Below are positions 36,670 to 49,069 of a stretch of DNA of 64,000 bases, in pieces. The notes under the pieces are model-generated. The model had not been told where the DNA came from and made no database searches. It saw only the letters and a program-made list of their open reading frames with translations. Source of the stretch: Epiperipatus broadwayi (taxonomy: Eukaryota > Onychophora > Udeonychophora > Euonychophora > Peripatidae); assembly GCA_028023455.1 (NCBI GenBank), contig JAQFVV010000013.1:12006579-12070578 (forward strand). Reading direction: 5' to 3'. Each line of letters starts with the position of its first letter. Positions within the stretch are counted from its first letter, which is position 1. The translations under genes were made by a program, and so were the position numbers.

Positions 36670-39000
36670 TCATGCTGACCTCTTCCCTAGCATCTTGATT
36701 GTTCTTGGCTTTTATATCTTATGCTGATGAAGCTTCAGCATGATCTAGATCTTAACTAGTATTTCTGGTAATACTGATTATGAAGACCCACTGGTTTTGA
36801 CTGGAACATTTCACTGGCATGGTTTCTATATTATCTATGACTCTGGCCTGATGTTTTCACTATTAGAAGATAATGATTCCTTTTGGTCAATACTGTAACC
36901 GGAATCTAACTTTTTCCTAAGATACTTTTGTTATCACTTGAAATTGCTGCAATCTGTTGCTTCATTTTTTTTAATGATATTTCTAGTCTGAATTAGAAAA
37001 CTTAGTTTTCAGACTGTGTTTCATTACTCATGATTTGTTGCAAACAATTGGTGAAGTTGTATGCTACAGCAACAGCATTCTGGTTAAGTGAACATTTCAA
37101 TGATTTGTTTGATTCTGGAGTTTTTTTCTGACATCTTACAATATCTGTTCGGCATGTCTATTGATTTATGAGTGGAATGAAGATGTTGAAATATGTTTGT
37201 TTTCATTATTTGCACAGAAGTTTCTAAATTAGTTAGATGTAAAACTGTTATAATATCAAAAACAATACCAATTAGGTGACTTTGCATGGCAAATATTTTT
37301 CTCGGTACCTCAATGGTACATATCTTGGATCAATACAGAGTATCTTGGTAACCATTTAGAGAAAGTATCTACAATATGAAATTGTCTGCCTTTCATAAAC
37401 TACATGGTATGTGAGGAGTTTTTCTCAGACCCTTAAAGTTAATGGCCATGGTTGATTTTTATTTTAGCTAACAGTTATCATATTTTGATGTATTTGATAT
37501 TGCTGACATTGGTGTACCTATGATTCTATATTTGAATCTATACTATATTACCAAACAATTTACCTAGTCAATATATCATTCTAACTATCCTGGAAAAGGG
37601 GAGATAATATATTAATTAGAGACATATTTATGGGCACCTGGGTAAAACAATAACTCTTCTGTCTTATACATTTATTTTCAACAGACCCATGTCTCATCTT
37701 CTCACCCAAAGGCTTTGTGTAAGTTTTGTAATGTATGTGATCCATTTTGTGCATATCCCTTTCCAATCATTTTCTAAATCAGTCTAATTAACCAATACCT
37801 TTTCCTTTCAAATTCACCTTTATCTGGGAATCAACTTTTTTTTTCTTTCCACATGTTGCTTTTTAAAGTTCTATGTATTAAGAAAGTTGGACAAGCTGAA
37901 CATGTGAAGTAAAATATCTTGTAGAAGAACCTCTTCAGTAATAAATATGCCTAGAAATGATGTATGACATTCCATAAATATATTGATGAAATTTTTTAAT
38001 GCCTGTGACCAAAACCAGAGTTTTTTCCCTATTTGGAAAATAGTCGTTTTCAGTCCTGAATAAGATAAAAGATGCAAATACAATAGATAAGTCATATGCA
38101 TTTTTATTATAGTATACTAAGAATACTTCCATATCTACTGTCTTATACTCATTAATCAAAATTGTTTTAGCAATTAACTTTTTTAAACTTGTTCAACGAC
38201 TTAATATTCCACTATCATTCAGCTTTTTTGTCTAACAATAGTTTGGTTGCTTCTGTTCTATGCTAATAAAGTTCTTATAATAATATATTCCAAAAAAGTG
38301 AATAGCTGCTCATTTTTGATCATAGATCATTTGGGTTCTAAGTGTAATATTTATTGACCCTAGGAATAAAAAAAGAAATATTATTTCTTTTACTTCAAAC
38401 AAACATATATTAGGTTTTACTTTAATTCTAGCTTCCTTAAATATATGTTGTCTACAAACATTGTTTTCCACTATTAGTTATTACCAGTAAATCATGATGA
38501 GTCCAACTACAAGTTGATCAACAATTCATGGGAATAAAGTTGAAGCATTAAGATAGCAATTTTTTAACTTTGTAAATCCCTTTGTATGTAATGATAACTA
38601 ATGTCCAGGGAGCTGCTTCATCTGACATTCATTTAAAAATAAGTATGACTCATTTATTTTCAAGAACATTCTACTTTCAACTAAATACAAATAAACAGGT
38701 GGTAATATCCCAAGCCTGATTCAAATACTTTAACAAATGAACCAATTACATCCTATTAAGTTGCTACAATCTTTGCAAGATATTAGCAAAGGCAAGTGTA
38801 TGTGTTTAGAACCTCTTTGAACTTTCAGCTATCTCTATTAGAAGAATAATTAATTAGTTTATCCTAGCTATAATCAATAAATCTAGCCAGAAATGTATTT
38901 GTTGCAGTCTTTTGAAACAATGAATACTACCGAGTGGTGTCAATCTCCATATCTATAGAAATATTATTCTCATGAATCTTAAAGGTTAATAATACTTCAG
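36670..39000 (-). pseudogene. Ty3/gypsy pol relic (RT, RNase H, integrase), broken
   Basis: On the minus strand, in order: reverse transcriptase fragments (38.85-38.16 kb), including 'ITYKGIYKVKKLL' near 38600 and 'FKEARIKVKPNICLFEVKE' near 38440-38390; the RT-RNase H connection 'HFFGIYYYKNFIS' near 38300. RNase H (38160-37870) has 'TENDYFPNREKTLVLVTGIKK' and 'FHQYIYG' in place of the usual 'TExNYsxxExEaLAivxgikkFhqYlyG'. The integrase has 'FHIVDTFSKWLP' near 37390-37350, holding the first catalytic Asp. Stops and frameshifts are frequent, and I find no LTRs. It is older than the gypsy remnant at 24-26 kb and may be of a related lineage. Confidence 0.75.
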
Positions 39001-40441
39001 CAGTTTTTATATCCAATTTTTTTCTAAATATTTTTTTTTTTTTTAATAACATGAGCTCTTTACTTTCTTCTCTTTTTTTTTGACTGTCAGTCAGTACAAA
39101 TCATATGTTGACATTGGATGACTGTGTAAGCTTTGTTACAATGCTAAATTTTTTTTTTTGTTTATTTGACAGCTGCTTCCTTGTATTCTGTTTAAAAAAG
39201 CAATTGTTCTGCCACTTGACTTTTGATCCTGTTCCTGTCAAAACATTTTTTTTTAGCACTATTTTAAATGAAAGTGTAAGTAACATTCAAACTCGTGTAT
39301 CTTAGAATGCATTATATATATAAATTAAATAGGAAGATAGAAAATAAAGTCTCATTTATCAGAAAAACACTGTATTTAAAATACACATAAATATGTGATT
39401 TTAAAAAAAAAGGTTAATGCTACATATATTTAATGGAGTGATATCATTTATTATATATCTGTGTTATCAAAAATTACATATATTTAAATGTTAACAAAAT
39501 TTAAGCTGTGATATAATAAAGCAAAATTCTATTTAAAAATAGGCATTGCAATTGAAATCAATTAACTCTTTACACATGAGAGTTTTATTTAATAATAGAA
39601 ATATTTTGAAAGTTGTTCTATTTCCATTTTTTACATGTATAAAATAACAGATCTACAACTTTATATAATCTTGGGTAATAAATAAATAAAAGAAAATTCA
39701 TTTTTGCTATAAAATAATTCAAATTATTGGTATATCTCTAAATCACAGAAATCTTCTAAATAATATATATATATATGCAAAACTTTCAATATTTACAACT
39801 TGAAATCCATGAAAATAACTTAATTATTATCATATATATATACTCATAAAATACACATTCAGATGTAAGTGATATATCTAAGACATGTCAAAAATATGTA
39901 AAAAATTTGTTTAATAAATTACCCAAGTGTATAAATTAATAAAAATATCTAGTCACACATATTAATGCACAGAGTAAACCAATAACTGTTATATTACTAA
40001 ACTGTACTATATTAAGGAGAGGTGCTCTAATACTGTGAATAAATAATGGTCTCAAGAATTAAACTGATCCACCAATTTTTTAAGTTTTAATATTTAAAAA
40101 TTAACCCTTGTCAATTTTAATGGAAATTCAGATTGAACTTAAGATATTAGTAACATTAAAATATAGCATTAATAAATTTAACTCAATTAATTATCCAAGA
40201 ATGGAGACAGAACCTTTAATTATTCTGTTTTCATCCCTGCTGAATAACTATTATTTTAATAATTATTAATACCATATTTTCATGAGGCTAGCATACTGAG
40301 TTCATTCTGAATTTTCATCAAGATTGACAAGGATAAGTTTTAGAATAGGTAAATCCACTCTATTCTTGATCCTTGCTAATTGTGTGGTGTTATTTATCGT
40401 AAGCCTGAGAAAGAATGATTTGCTCTTCTTAATTACATATA
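39001..40441. other. AT-rich stretch, nothing recognised
   Basis: Homopolymer T runs and AT-rich sequence; no motif is visible. The paired short frames at 39101-39305 on opposite strands are shadows of one poly-T/poly-A tract. Confidence 0.5.
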
Positions 40442-40448
40442 TATTATG
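40442..40448. repeat. hAT-3 target duplication, left (7 of 8 bp)
   Basis: TATTATG precedes the left end and TATTATGC follows the right end (42947-42954). The eighth base and the first three bases of the element appear to have been lost here. Confidence 0.7.
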
Positions 40449-42946
40449 TGATGCCCAACCTTTAACTTAACGTGAGCCAGTTGAGAATTTAAAAAAATTT
40501 GGGGAGCCACAATTATATATTGCATTTTTCATATTACATTTATAAACATAATTCACAAACTAAAAAAAAAACTGGAGTAATATGTTAAAAAGAAAAAAAA
40601 TGTAAATACATTTTATTTATAATTATTTATTAAAAATTTGGTAACATACATATAAATTACAATTACAGGAAAAATATATTTTAATTATTTTATTTAATGT
40701 GAAACCTGACACTGCATATCGCCTGCAAGTTTATTGTATTCTGGTAATGATGTTATGGCTAAATTCATGCAGTCATTCAGATGTTCGTTTGTTAGTCTGG
40801 ATCGGAACTTTGATTTTAACAAATTCATTGTTGAGAAACCACTTTCACAAAGGTAAGTTCCTTTGAAAAGTTTCTTTTAAAAGTGGATATTTTTTCTCAT
40901 CTAGAATACCCAAAAGTCTGTTTGTAATATTCTTGTTTTTAATTGTAGATCAGATTGAAAATCAATTATTTCCATTTCCAGATCAATAGAATTTTTATTT
41001 AACATGTTTGCAATTTGTTGTGACATTTCAGAAATATTAGTATCAACAAATGGATTTGAAATGAATGAAGCAATGGGCTAAATTTTATGAAAATCAGAAA
41101 ATCTAATTTCAAAATTAATTTTAAGCTCGACAAGATTTTCGGAATATCTCATAATGTCAATGTCCTTATATTTCTTTGGGTAATTTTCCAAATTTGTAAA
41201 GTGGCAAAAGTTACATTCATCTATTTGGGATATCCACAAATTTAGTTTTGATTTAAAAGTGTTGGTATTTCCAATTAATTCAATAATAGTTCTTCTTTAC
41301 CCTGAAGTTCAAGATTGAATTTGTTCATTTTTGTTGTTATGTTTGTAAGAAACGCTAAATCAGATAACTAGCTATGATTATTAAGTTCTTTATAAGTTTT
41401 GTTTCTGAATTCTAAAAACTGTTTTATTTCCAAAAGAAGCTCTAAAAAGCATTGTAGGACTTTTCCCTTACTAAGCCATCTAACTTCCGAGTGTAACAAC
41501 AAAGTTCCATACTCAGCATCAAGTTCATCAGACAGTATTTTGAACAATCTACTCTGAAGTGATCTGGCATGAATGGAATTTACAATTTTCAAAACAATTT
41601 TCATCACATGTTCATAATGTAAAACTTTTGTACATAATGCCTGTTGATGTATGATGCAATGGTAGATAAAAAGGTTTGGAAATTCAGCATCCTTCTTACA
41701 AAATGTGATGAAACCAACACCAGAACCAATCATGACAGGTGCTTCATCTGTTGTTATGGACAAAAGTTTTTGAAGCAGAAATTTAATTTCAGTTAAATCG
41801 ATTTTTTTATAACTTGGTATATGTCCATTCCGCATGTATTACCTTTTAATGGCAAAACTGATAGTAGATCTTTTTTCATTGAACAATTATCAAAGGCCAT
41901 CCTTATAAAAATATTTACTTGAGTTACATTGCAGATATCTGTTGATTCATCGCATTGTAAACTTAAATCAGTTTTTACTTGTTCTTTGACATTTTGAGAC
42001 ATAGCTTCTATTCTACGAGTGATAGAATTTCTGGATAATTGGACATCCTGAAAATCTAACAAAATTTCATTTTTATTTTTGGCTTCTTGAAATCAAATCT
42101 CTGATGCAGCAAGAATTGCTTCTTTTATTATGTTGCCATCCTCAAAGAATTTTTTATGAATTGCAAGTATAAGTGCAATCTTAAATAATGCTACGGTTGC
42201 AACCTTCGTTTTATTTGCAGACTTGGTAAACATTGATTGTTGGGCATTTAATGCGTTTTTCAGTTCTTTCACTTTACATTTTCTTAGATTGCTGTCTGAA
42301 GGATAATCAGTATCATATTTATTATGAAGAGTTTTAAAATGTCATTCAACGTTGCTTTTCTTCCCAACAGAAACCGTTGATCTGCATATTAAACAAATAC
42401 ATTTATTCTTAAAGTTTATGAAAATATATTTTTCTTCCCACTCGTCATTAGGTATGTTTTTTTCTTTTTTTCCAGCTCATATGTTGACATGATTAGGGAG
42501 CTAAAAAGAAAGAATTACAAAATTTAGAAGAAGCGACTATTTTTTATGCCTCTGTGAAACACAAAATACTTACTTCGCTCACAACTTCAAAATTTGTTCT
42601 GTGTTCACTGTCGTGTCTCATGTGTTTCATGCAAACTACAGCAAACAATTGACAGTATTGCTGTAAAGTAGCGTGTCAACTGCACAACATTCTGAGACTG
42701 GGAAATAAAACCAATGAAATTCGTGTATTTCAAATACACTTCTTTCAGTGGACACTGTTATGAATCAGCAGATTTGTTTCACTCCCGTTATTGTTTGTAT
42801 TGTAAAAATGTTTATTTTTTAGTGTGTGCATGTGGCATCAAGATACATAAAATATTTTATCAATTTTTCTTGAAAAGTGCAATGCAAGCCACATTAAATG
42901 GTTGCGTGAGCCATGTGACTTGCGAGCTATGGGTTGGGCATCCCTG
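40449..42946 (-). mobile_element. Near-complete hAT transposon, BED/GTF2IRD2-like (hAT-3)
   Basis: The right end, read inward on the minus strand, is CAGGGATGCCCAACC; the left end reads TGATGCCCAACC, the same repeat lacking its first bases. With the 8-bp duplication TATTATGC this defines a 2.5-kb element. A single broken transposase reading on the minus strand fills it. It is compact, unlike the 7-kb hAT at 12.77 kb, and its transposase has fewer stops. Confidence 0.85.
40694..42490 (-). pseudogene. hAT transposase, BED / GTF2IRD2-like, lightly broken (hAT-3)
   Basis: Starts near 42490 ('MSTYELEKKKK'), with the BED finger in the next frame: 'EWEEKYIFINFKNKCICLIC' then stop-interrupted 'HFKTLH' (42440-42335). 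Then 'SLQCDESTDICNVTQVNIFI' (41975-41917) carries the conserved DESTD with a catalytic Asp. 'TDEAPVMIGSGVGFI' and 'YHCIIHQQALC' are at 41750-41635, and 'LLLHSEVRWLSKGKVLQCF' at 41500-41445. The C-terminal dimer motif 'YLCESGFSTMNLLKSKFRSR' (40856-40797) is intact and the frame ends with TAA at 40694. Breaks: frameshift near 42455, TGA near 42343, stop near 42095, frameshift near 41820, and others between 41368 and 40870. Confidence 0.88.
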
Positions 42947-42954
42947 TATTATGC
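42947..42954. repeat. hAT-3 target duplication, right (8 bp)
   Basis: TATTATGC, partner of 40442-40448. Confidence 0.75.
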
Positions 42955-45300
42955 TATACAGGTTTCATGTTTGCCATTAGAAATTTATCTTTAATAGTTT
43001 AATAATTATTAATGACACATTTTTATGTGGTTAATGTATTAAATTCAATCTGTATTTTCATACACTAATAAACATCAAAAGCTTTAGCAATAACTAGATC
43101 CATTCTATCTTTGATCTTTTCTAAATATACAGTGTTATTTATTCATAGCATGAGGGAGGTGGTTTACTACCTTTAATTACATATATGTAATGCTATGCTG
43201 ATTTCATGTATACATAGTTTTAGACATAATTAAAACTTCCATTCTGTTATACATTATTGAAACACAGGAATAAAAAAATGTAAATAAGTTTAGAAATGAT
43301 GTGATCATCTTTAACATAATAAATTTTTAATAATAATAACCATTATTGTATTTACTTAAAGTAAATAATGTCAAAGATAAGAATGAAGGAAATTTGATGC
43401 TTGTAAATAAATGAGACTTATATCTCTGCTTTGGGAATATAAAATTGAGCTGAACATAATTAGGCATTGTTAATATCTTTGCTAAATTGAATTTCATTCT
43501 CCTAATTGACATTGTTTAGATTGACATCTTATATAAGAACTTGATCAGTAGTCAAAAGTGGAATCTATTAGTGTTAGCACAGCAATTAAACATTATTACT
43601 GCAGAACTTTGTACGGTTAATTAGATAAAGCAATTTGAAATGTCTCACTACAAATATTATCACATTATATTTCAGACTGGAAAGTGTCTGATATTATATA
43701 TGTGTATGAAATGAATAAATGTTTAGCATTATTTCAAATCATCTATGCATTTTTATATCTATTAGTAATAAAGTCATTCTTCATATATTTCTATTAAACA
43801 TACAGTTGCAAGACCTTAAAGTAATCACTAAAGATTATAAATTAGCATTGTACTAAATGCACTTACATATTTAAATAAAATAATTTTTAGATGATTTATG
43901 GATACTTATTGTAAATATAAAGAAAAATATTTATACCATCAAATCCCATTGTTAAAGGAGATTGCCTTGACTACAGGTTGAGATTGTTGATAGCTTAAGG
44001 GTATATGAATTTTATTACTTTTAATATATCCTAATGATTTATAATTTCATTAGAGAAATGTTTTGAATCTGGATGTAGTGCCATAATTTAATAACTAGTC
44101 TGGAGATATGAATAAGACACCACTAGCTAGATGTTTAATAGACACAACTGAATAATACTACTGATTGCTCAAGTACAAATTGGGTAGTCAAACTGGAATT
44201 TGTTCCTGAAAATTATTGTAAAAGCTGGAATAAAGTGATATTTTTTGGTTTTAAATCCAAAAAATGATAAAGTATCTATTATCTCCACATGTCAAATCAA
44301 ATTGTTAACTTATTTATTATAATAAACATGTGACATCAGGAAGTAGCAGTACTTATTAAAATAGATAATCTTATTGTAAGGCTTTTTTTTTTTTAATTTA
44401 AAGATTATTTAGAAGCCAAGTTATTTTCAGAGAAAAGTTTATATTGAGTTAATCAAATATAAATTGTCAGTGATTTCTCGCAAATCAATTAATTCATTTA
44501 TTTTTTTTATATTGTCTAAATTTTATTGGAGAAAAAAAAGATAAAATGGAAACCAGAATGCCTGAAGGTGATAATTTTATCCAGAGGAACAGTGGAAATT
44601 TATTATCCCCTAGCTAAGAATAATTGAATACCATTTACTGAACAATTTATTGACCACCAGAATAGTTTACAATCTGAGAAATTTTTGACCTTGTTTAGCA
44701 ATATCTGAATAAGATCATAAACATTTGGTGCAGCAAGTTAAAAAAAAACTAATTTTTCCTGGGAAGCAAAATATACAAACTCCTTCAGGATAGGATTTTT
44801 TTATTCACTTGAATGTAATCTGCTAAGCATGCTTTCAATATCTTGTGATATAATCATAGCAATGAGTCTGCAAATGTAAATTATATGTAAATGAGTTGGT
44901 CTACATGGCCAACTTTGTAAAGAGGGGAAGCAGAATTATTTTTTGTTGACGGCATTTGTATTATTTCCAGTATGCTAGGCTTTCTTTACTTCATGCTTTG
45001 CACTATTTCTTTCTAAGCATATGATGGTCACTACAGTGGGTTTGATTGTGGGCTGAACTGGTTGTCATAGTCCAGAAATATGGATTTGTGGTAGAAATTG
45101 TTTTTGGCTCTTCAATATAGATATTGGTGTTGGGAGAGTCTGCTTTCCATGCTGGCATAAGATTCTCTGAAATAAATTCCATTACAATTGGCTTGATTGC
45201 AGAAAATCTTGTAAAGAGTTTGGGGAGTTTGTCCTTAGAGTTGTTAAACAGTCAATTTAATGTGAGTGGGTATGAAGACTAATTCTATAACTATCTAAAT
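42955..45300. other. AT-rich stretch, nothing certain
   Basis: Mostly featureless. The minus strand at 44930-45200 gives a protein-like run including 'FISENLMPAWKADS' that I cannot place; it may be a fragment of another element. Confidence 0.4.
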
Positions 45301-45302
45301 TA

Positions 45303-46267
45303 CACCTCGGTCTCTTTTTACGTGGATTTATTTAACGCGCTTTTGAAGTTACGCGATTCACGTTTCTCCGGAAGTCGAACTCCGATAATGCGCTATTACT
45401 TTAAATAATAAACTTCGGCACTTACGTCATATTGAAAGTAATAGCACATTATTGGAATTAGACTTTCATCTTAGTAATTTCAATATTTTCAGTGCTTTAT
45501 AATAGTAAGATTTTATGCAATAATGAAATTAAAATCATGATTTCCACATTTTATGTATACACACATTAAATTTTACAAAATTATAATGTAAATTTGTTCA
45601 AACATTGTGTGTGTTAATTTTGCATTTTAAATCACATTCTGTTTTTGCTTTTTAAAAAAGAATGTAATCAATTATTAATCATTTAGTATCCGCAAGTTTA
45701 TTTTTAAAAGGTGAGTAATAGCAGTGGGCACAATTAAAATTGAAAATTAAAAAATTAAAGACAAAAATAAAAATTTAAATTTTAGTTGTTAGATTAATAA
45801 CTAATTATGTTGTCACCAGAAAACCATTAACACAACATGAGAGTGATGTTAGCATTAGTTGTATTTCCTCTTGGGAAGAATCTGATTTTTTTACCAGTTT
45901 GCAAACGAACCAGTTTATCAGCAAATAGCGATAATAATTAAAATGTGTATAAAAAATGTAAATTACTGTAAATTATGCATAAAAATATATCGTTTTGAAT
46001 AAAATTAAATATTATAGTTAAAAAAAGTTTGTCTTGTATCAATTTTTTTCAAATTTGAAATTTTTTATTAGTCATATTTTATTTCCTTATTTTTTTTTGC
46101 GCGAATTTTAAAGTAATTTTACGTTGGTGCTTTGCTTTTATGCGATTTTTAAAAAATCACAGTCCGTATCCCCCATTTTTCAAGGTAAGTTATGTCTATT
46201 TTTGTGCGATTTTGTTTGCGCGTGTTTTCTGAGTAATCTATCTATCGCGTAAAACGAGACCCAGGTG
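45303..46267 (+). mobile_element. MITE, pogo/Tigger-like ends (965 bp)
   Basis: The left end CACCTCGGTCTCTTTTTACG (45303) and the right end, inverted, CACCTGGGTCTCGTTTTACG, are terminal repeats differing at two of 20 positions, with TA at both outer edges (45301-45302, 46268-46269). TA duplication and 'ACCTCG..TTTACG' ends are typical of Tc1/mariner-superfamily pogo/Tigger elements. There is no transposase. Inside the left half is a further inverted pair (45371-45406 and 45431-45466). Confidence 0.85.
45371..45466. repeat. Internal inverted repeat of the MITE
   Basis: 'GAAGTCGAACTCCGATAATG' etc. (45371-45406) is inverted at 45431-45466 with about 84% match by eye, around a 24-nt spacer. It gives the MITE a second fold nested in the first. 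Confidence 0.8.
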
Positions 46268-46395
46268 TATATGAAAATCTCTCAGATTTGAACTTCAAGT
46301 CTAGAGCATAGCACTCATATTTTAAGATTAAAGTAAAGCTGGTGTTATAAAGATCTATTTTAGAGATGCAATTATTACAAATGCTTAGCCTTATT

Positions 46396-46510
46396 TTGGT
46401 GCAGTAGTAGGGTATCTAATATTATAAGCTCAAGACCCACAAATTTCAGCCAGCTTTGTCACTTCCTGTATTTGAATTTTTTATGAACTTCTGAGCAATA
46501 AGCCACTTGA
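46396..46510 (+). repeat. SINE-like relic, family S1
   Basis: 'TGGTGCAGTAGTAGGGTATCTAATATTATAAGCTCAAGACCCAC' then 'TTTGTCACTTCCTGTATTTGAATTTTTTATGAACTTCTGAGCAATAAGCCACTTGA' matches the S1 layout of 366-495 and 35336-35436. Confidence 0.5.
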
Positions 46511-46770
46511 TTTTTTTAGTTTTAAACCAAAATCTTGAATATCAATTAATACCATTTCTTTTTAAGATTTTGGATTATCTATTGATTTTTTTTATTGAAA
46601 CAGAATGTGTATGAATATTGTTTTTCAAAAAAGGAGTACAGGTTGATGTAACAAAAAGGAAAAAAAAATATGCTATAAAAAAGATGAACAACTAGAATAA
46701 GACTGCAATTAATAATGACCTTAGCAAAATTATAGATTTGTAATGCAAGTAAGAGAGACTATCTTAAAAT

Positions 46771-46860
46771 AATTGAATGGTTTGTTGTTTGAAGTTCATA
46801 AGAAGTTTGAGCACCAGAAATGGCTTGTGATTCATAGATCTAGAGTTCCAGAATCTGTCA
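46771..46860 (-). repeat. SINE-like relic, family S1 (reverse)
   Basis: Contains 'AGTTCATAAGAAGTTTGAGCACCAGAAATGG' and 'TCATAGATCTAGAGTTCCAG', the inverse of the S1 core. Located 260 bp from the copy in opposite orientation at 46396. Confidence 0.5.
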
Positions 46861-47149
46861 CAGATATTATTTTAAAGCAATAGTATTTTTGATGAGATTT
46901 ACAAAATAAAGATCATCTTCGTGTTGATAAAATATATCAATTTTTGAATTTGAATATTTAAATTGTAACTCTGGAATTCTGATATATCAGGTAACTTCTC
47001 AAATTCTATAAATTCCATAAAATTTATTTTCTCTTTCTAATTTTTCAGAATTTTTAATGTCTGTAGCTTGTTTAAGGTTAATCGTATTATGATCACCTTT
47101 TTCTAAATGTTCAACATATTGAATATTCCTGATGTAATAATTTGTCTCA

Positions 47150-47241
47150 TGGAGTTCACATGATGTTTGAGCATAGAAAAATATAGAGACTGAGCTGTAA
47201 TTCATGGACTTTTAAATCCATTACTCTGCCACTATACTAAA
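47150..47241 (-). repeat. SINE-like relic, family S1 (reverse)
   Basis: 'GGAGTTCACATGATGTTTGAGCATAGAAA' followed by 'TTCATGGACTTTTAAATCCATTACTCTGCCACTATACT', inverse of the S1 core including an A-box-like end. Confidence 0.5.
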
Positions 47242-49069
47242 TCATAACAATATATTAACTAAACAAAAATTAAATGATGATTTGTTGTTTAAAAAATTGA
47301 CTGGCAGTTAAAGTAACTGTCATATTTTGGTTATATCCTTTTGCAGTAATAATAAGATTTTTTAGTGCTACTTATTTCGTTTTCTGTCTTTAAAAATAAA
47401 ATTTTAATGATTTTTTTATTTACCCCACACACACACACATTATCCTCTCTCCTCTATCTATTTTCACAGTAGAAGAGAAATGTTTAATAGCACATGCAAA
47501 ATGGATAAAGTCTATATAACTTTCTATAATAAGATCATTGTAACTTGAACAGGAAGAAACTAAAACTTCTAATGAATTATATAATATTTGCAAGTTTTTT
47601 TTTCTATCTATTAGACCAGAAGTCAGACTAGCCTTTCACACTACAGATACGTTAGAAATATACACTTTTCCAAGTAATCCATACAGCACAAGTTATAAAT
47701 TAACTTCATGTACTCATTAGTTTTTTTTAAAGATACTTAAGCTTAACTTTTTATAATATGTATTTAAATATATTTCAAATTCCTATTTTATCCCACATTA
47801 TTAAAATATATAATCAAAGACCTGAAAAAAAGATAAATGATCTCCAAGGTGCAAGTTTCATACTGTACCATCATTTGTCAGTTGACCCAGATCAACAATA
47901 TCTTCATCATTTTCTCAGTACATATATATATAGCAAATTACTATAGTTTAATTGACAGATTTCGAATTTTCTGCTGTACAATTTTGATACAAACCACTTT
48001 ATGAAAATAAATTAATAACTATTACTAATTATTTATTAAGTTAGACATTATGCCTAGGCCAAATACAAACTTTCCCTAAGTCTTACTTAATGAATAATGT
48101 ATCATCTGCAGTGTTATAGAAGTATCAACACTTGATTTCTTTGCCCGTGTTGACCGTTTTTAATAAAACTATCACCCTCTCATGCAAGATGGTGACTTGC
48201 ATGGGAGTGTGAAAGCTAATAAAAACTGTCAACGTCAGGGGTTGATACCTCTATAACAGTGCAGATACATTACTCATTAAGTAAGACTTAAAGTATGTAT
48301 TTGGGATAGTGATAATGTCTAGCTTAATAAATAATTAGTAATGGTTACTAATATATTTTCATAAAGAGGTTTGTATCAAATTTGTATAGCAGAAAATTTG
48401 AAACCTGACAATTAAACTACAATAATTTTCTATTTATATATGTGCTTAGCAAATGACGAAGATATATGTAAGATTATGATCTGGCCAAATGATGAGTGCT
48501 GGTTCAGCATGAAATGACCATCTTGGAGAGCATTTATCTTTTTCACAAGTCTTTGATTATATGTTCCAGTAATGTGTGATGGAATAGAAGTTTAAAATAT
48601 ATTTAGAAAGAAGTTTGCTATTAACTGAAAGGAGAAACTTTGATTCCTCTTGGAGGCCTTAAAGGAACCGAGCAGGGCAAATTCCTAATGCCCACTCCAT
48701 ATATTCTTGTCATTGCAGCTGTTATTACTATGTGATTATTTGTATAGTATACAAACATGGATGGGCTGCTCACCAACACACATTAGCCAGCATGGTGAAT
48801 TTACTGGCTTTTTATCTTTGAGTTTAAGATCAAGAAACACCATGGCCTTTCTTCCCAGTTGCCTGATAAGGCAGAATGAATGTATGTGTAAATGAAAAAC
48901 ATTTTTCCAATAGATATATACAATCATGACAGCTAAAAATAAATCATGGCCCTTATTCCCAGGAGGCTGTAAAGTCACCAACCAAGGCAGCAGTTGGTGG
49001 CTGAAGGTGGAGAGTGCTAAGAATCATCTGATTATGGACCCAGGCTGCCATTTGATGATGACTTTTTAT

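Larger units (their letters stand above)
46270..47540. other. Spacer with three S1 SINE relics
   Basis: Contains S1 relics at 46396-46510, 46771-46860 and 47150-47241, a short (CA)n run at 47429-47440, and otherwise AT-rich sequence without coding motifs. Confidence 0.5.

Noticed and set aside
39101-39305. Paired frames on opposite strands
   Set aside because: Both are produced by the same T-rich/A-rich tract and have no motif.
44930-45200. Minus-strand stretch with 'FISENLMPAWKADS'
   Set aside because: Could be a fragment of a mobile-element protein, but I recognise no family and there is no second copy in the window.
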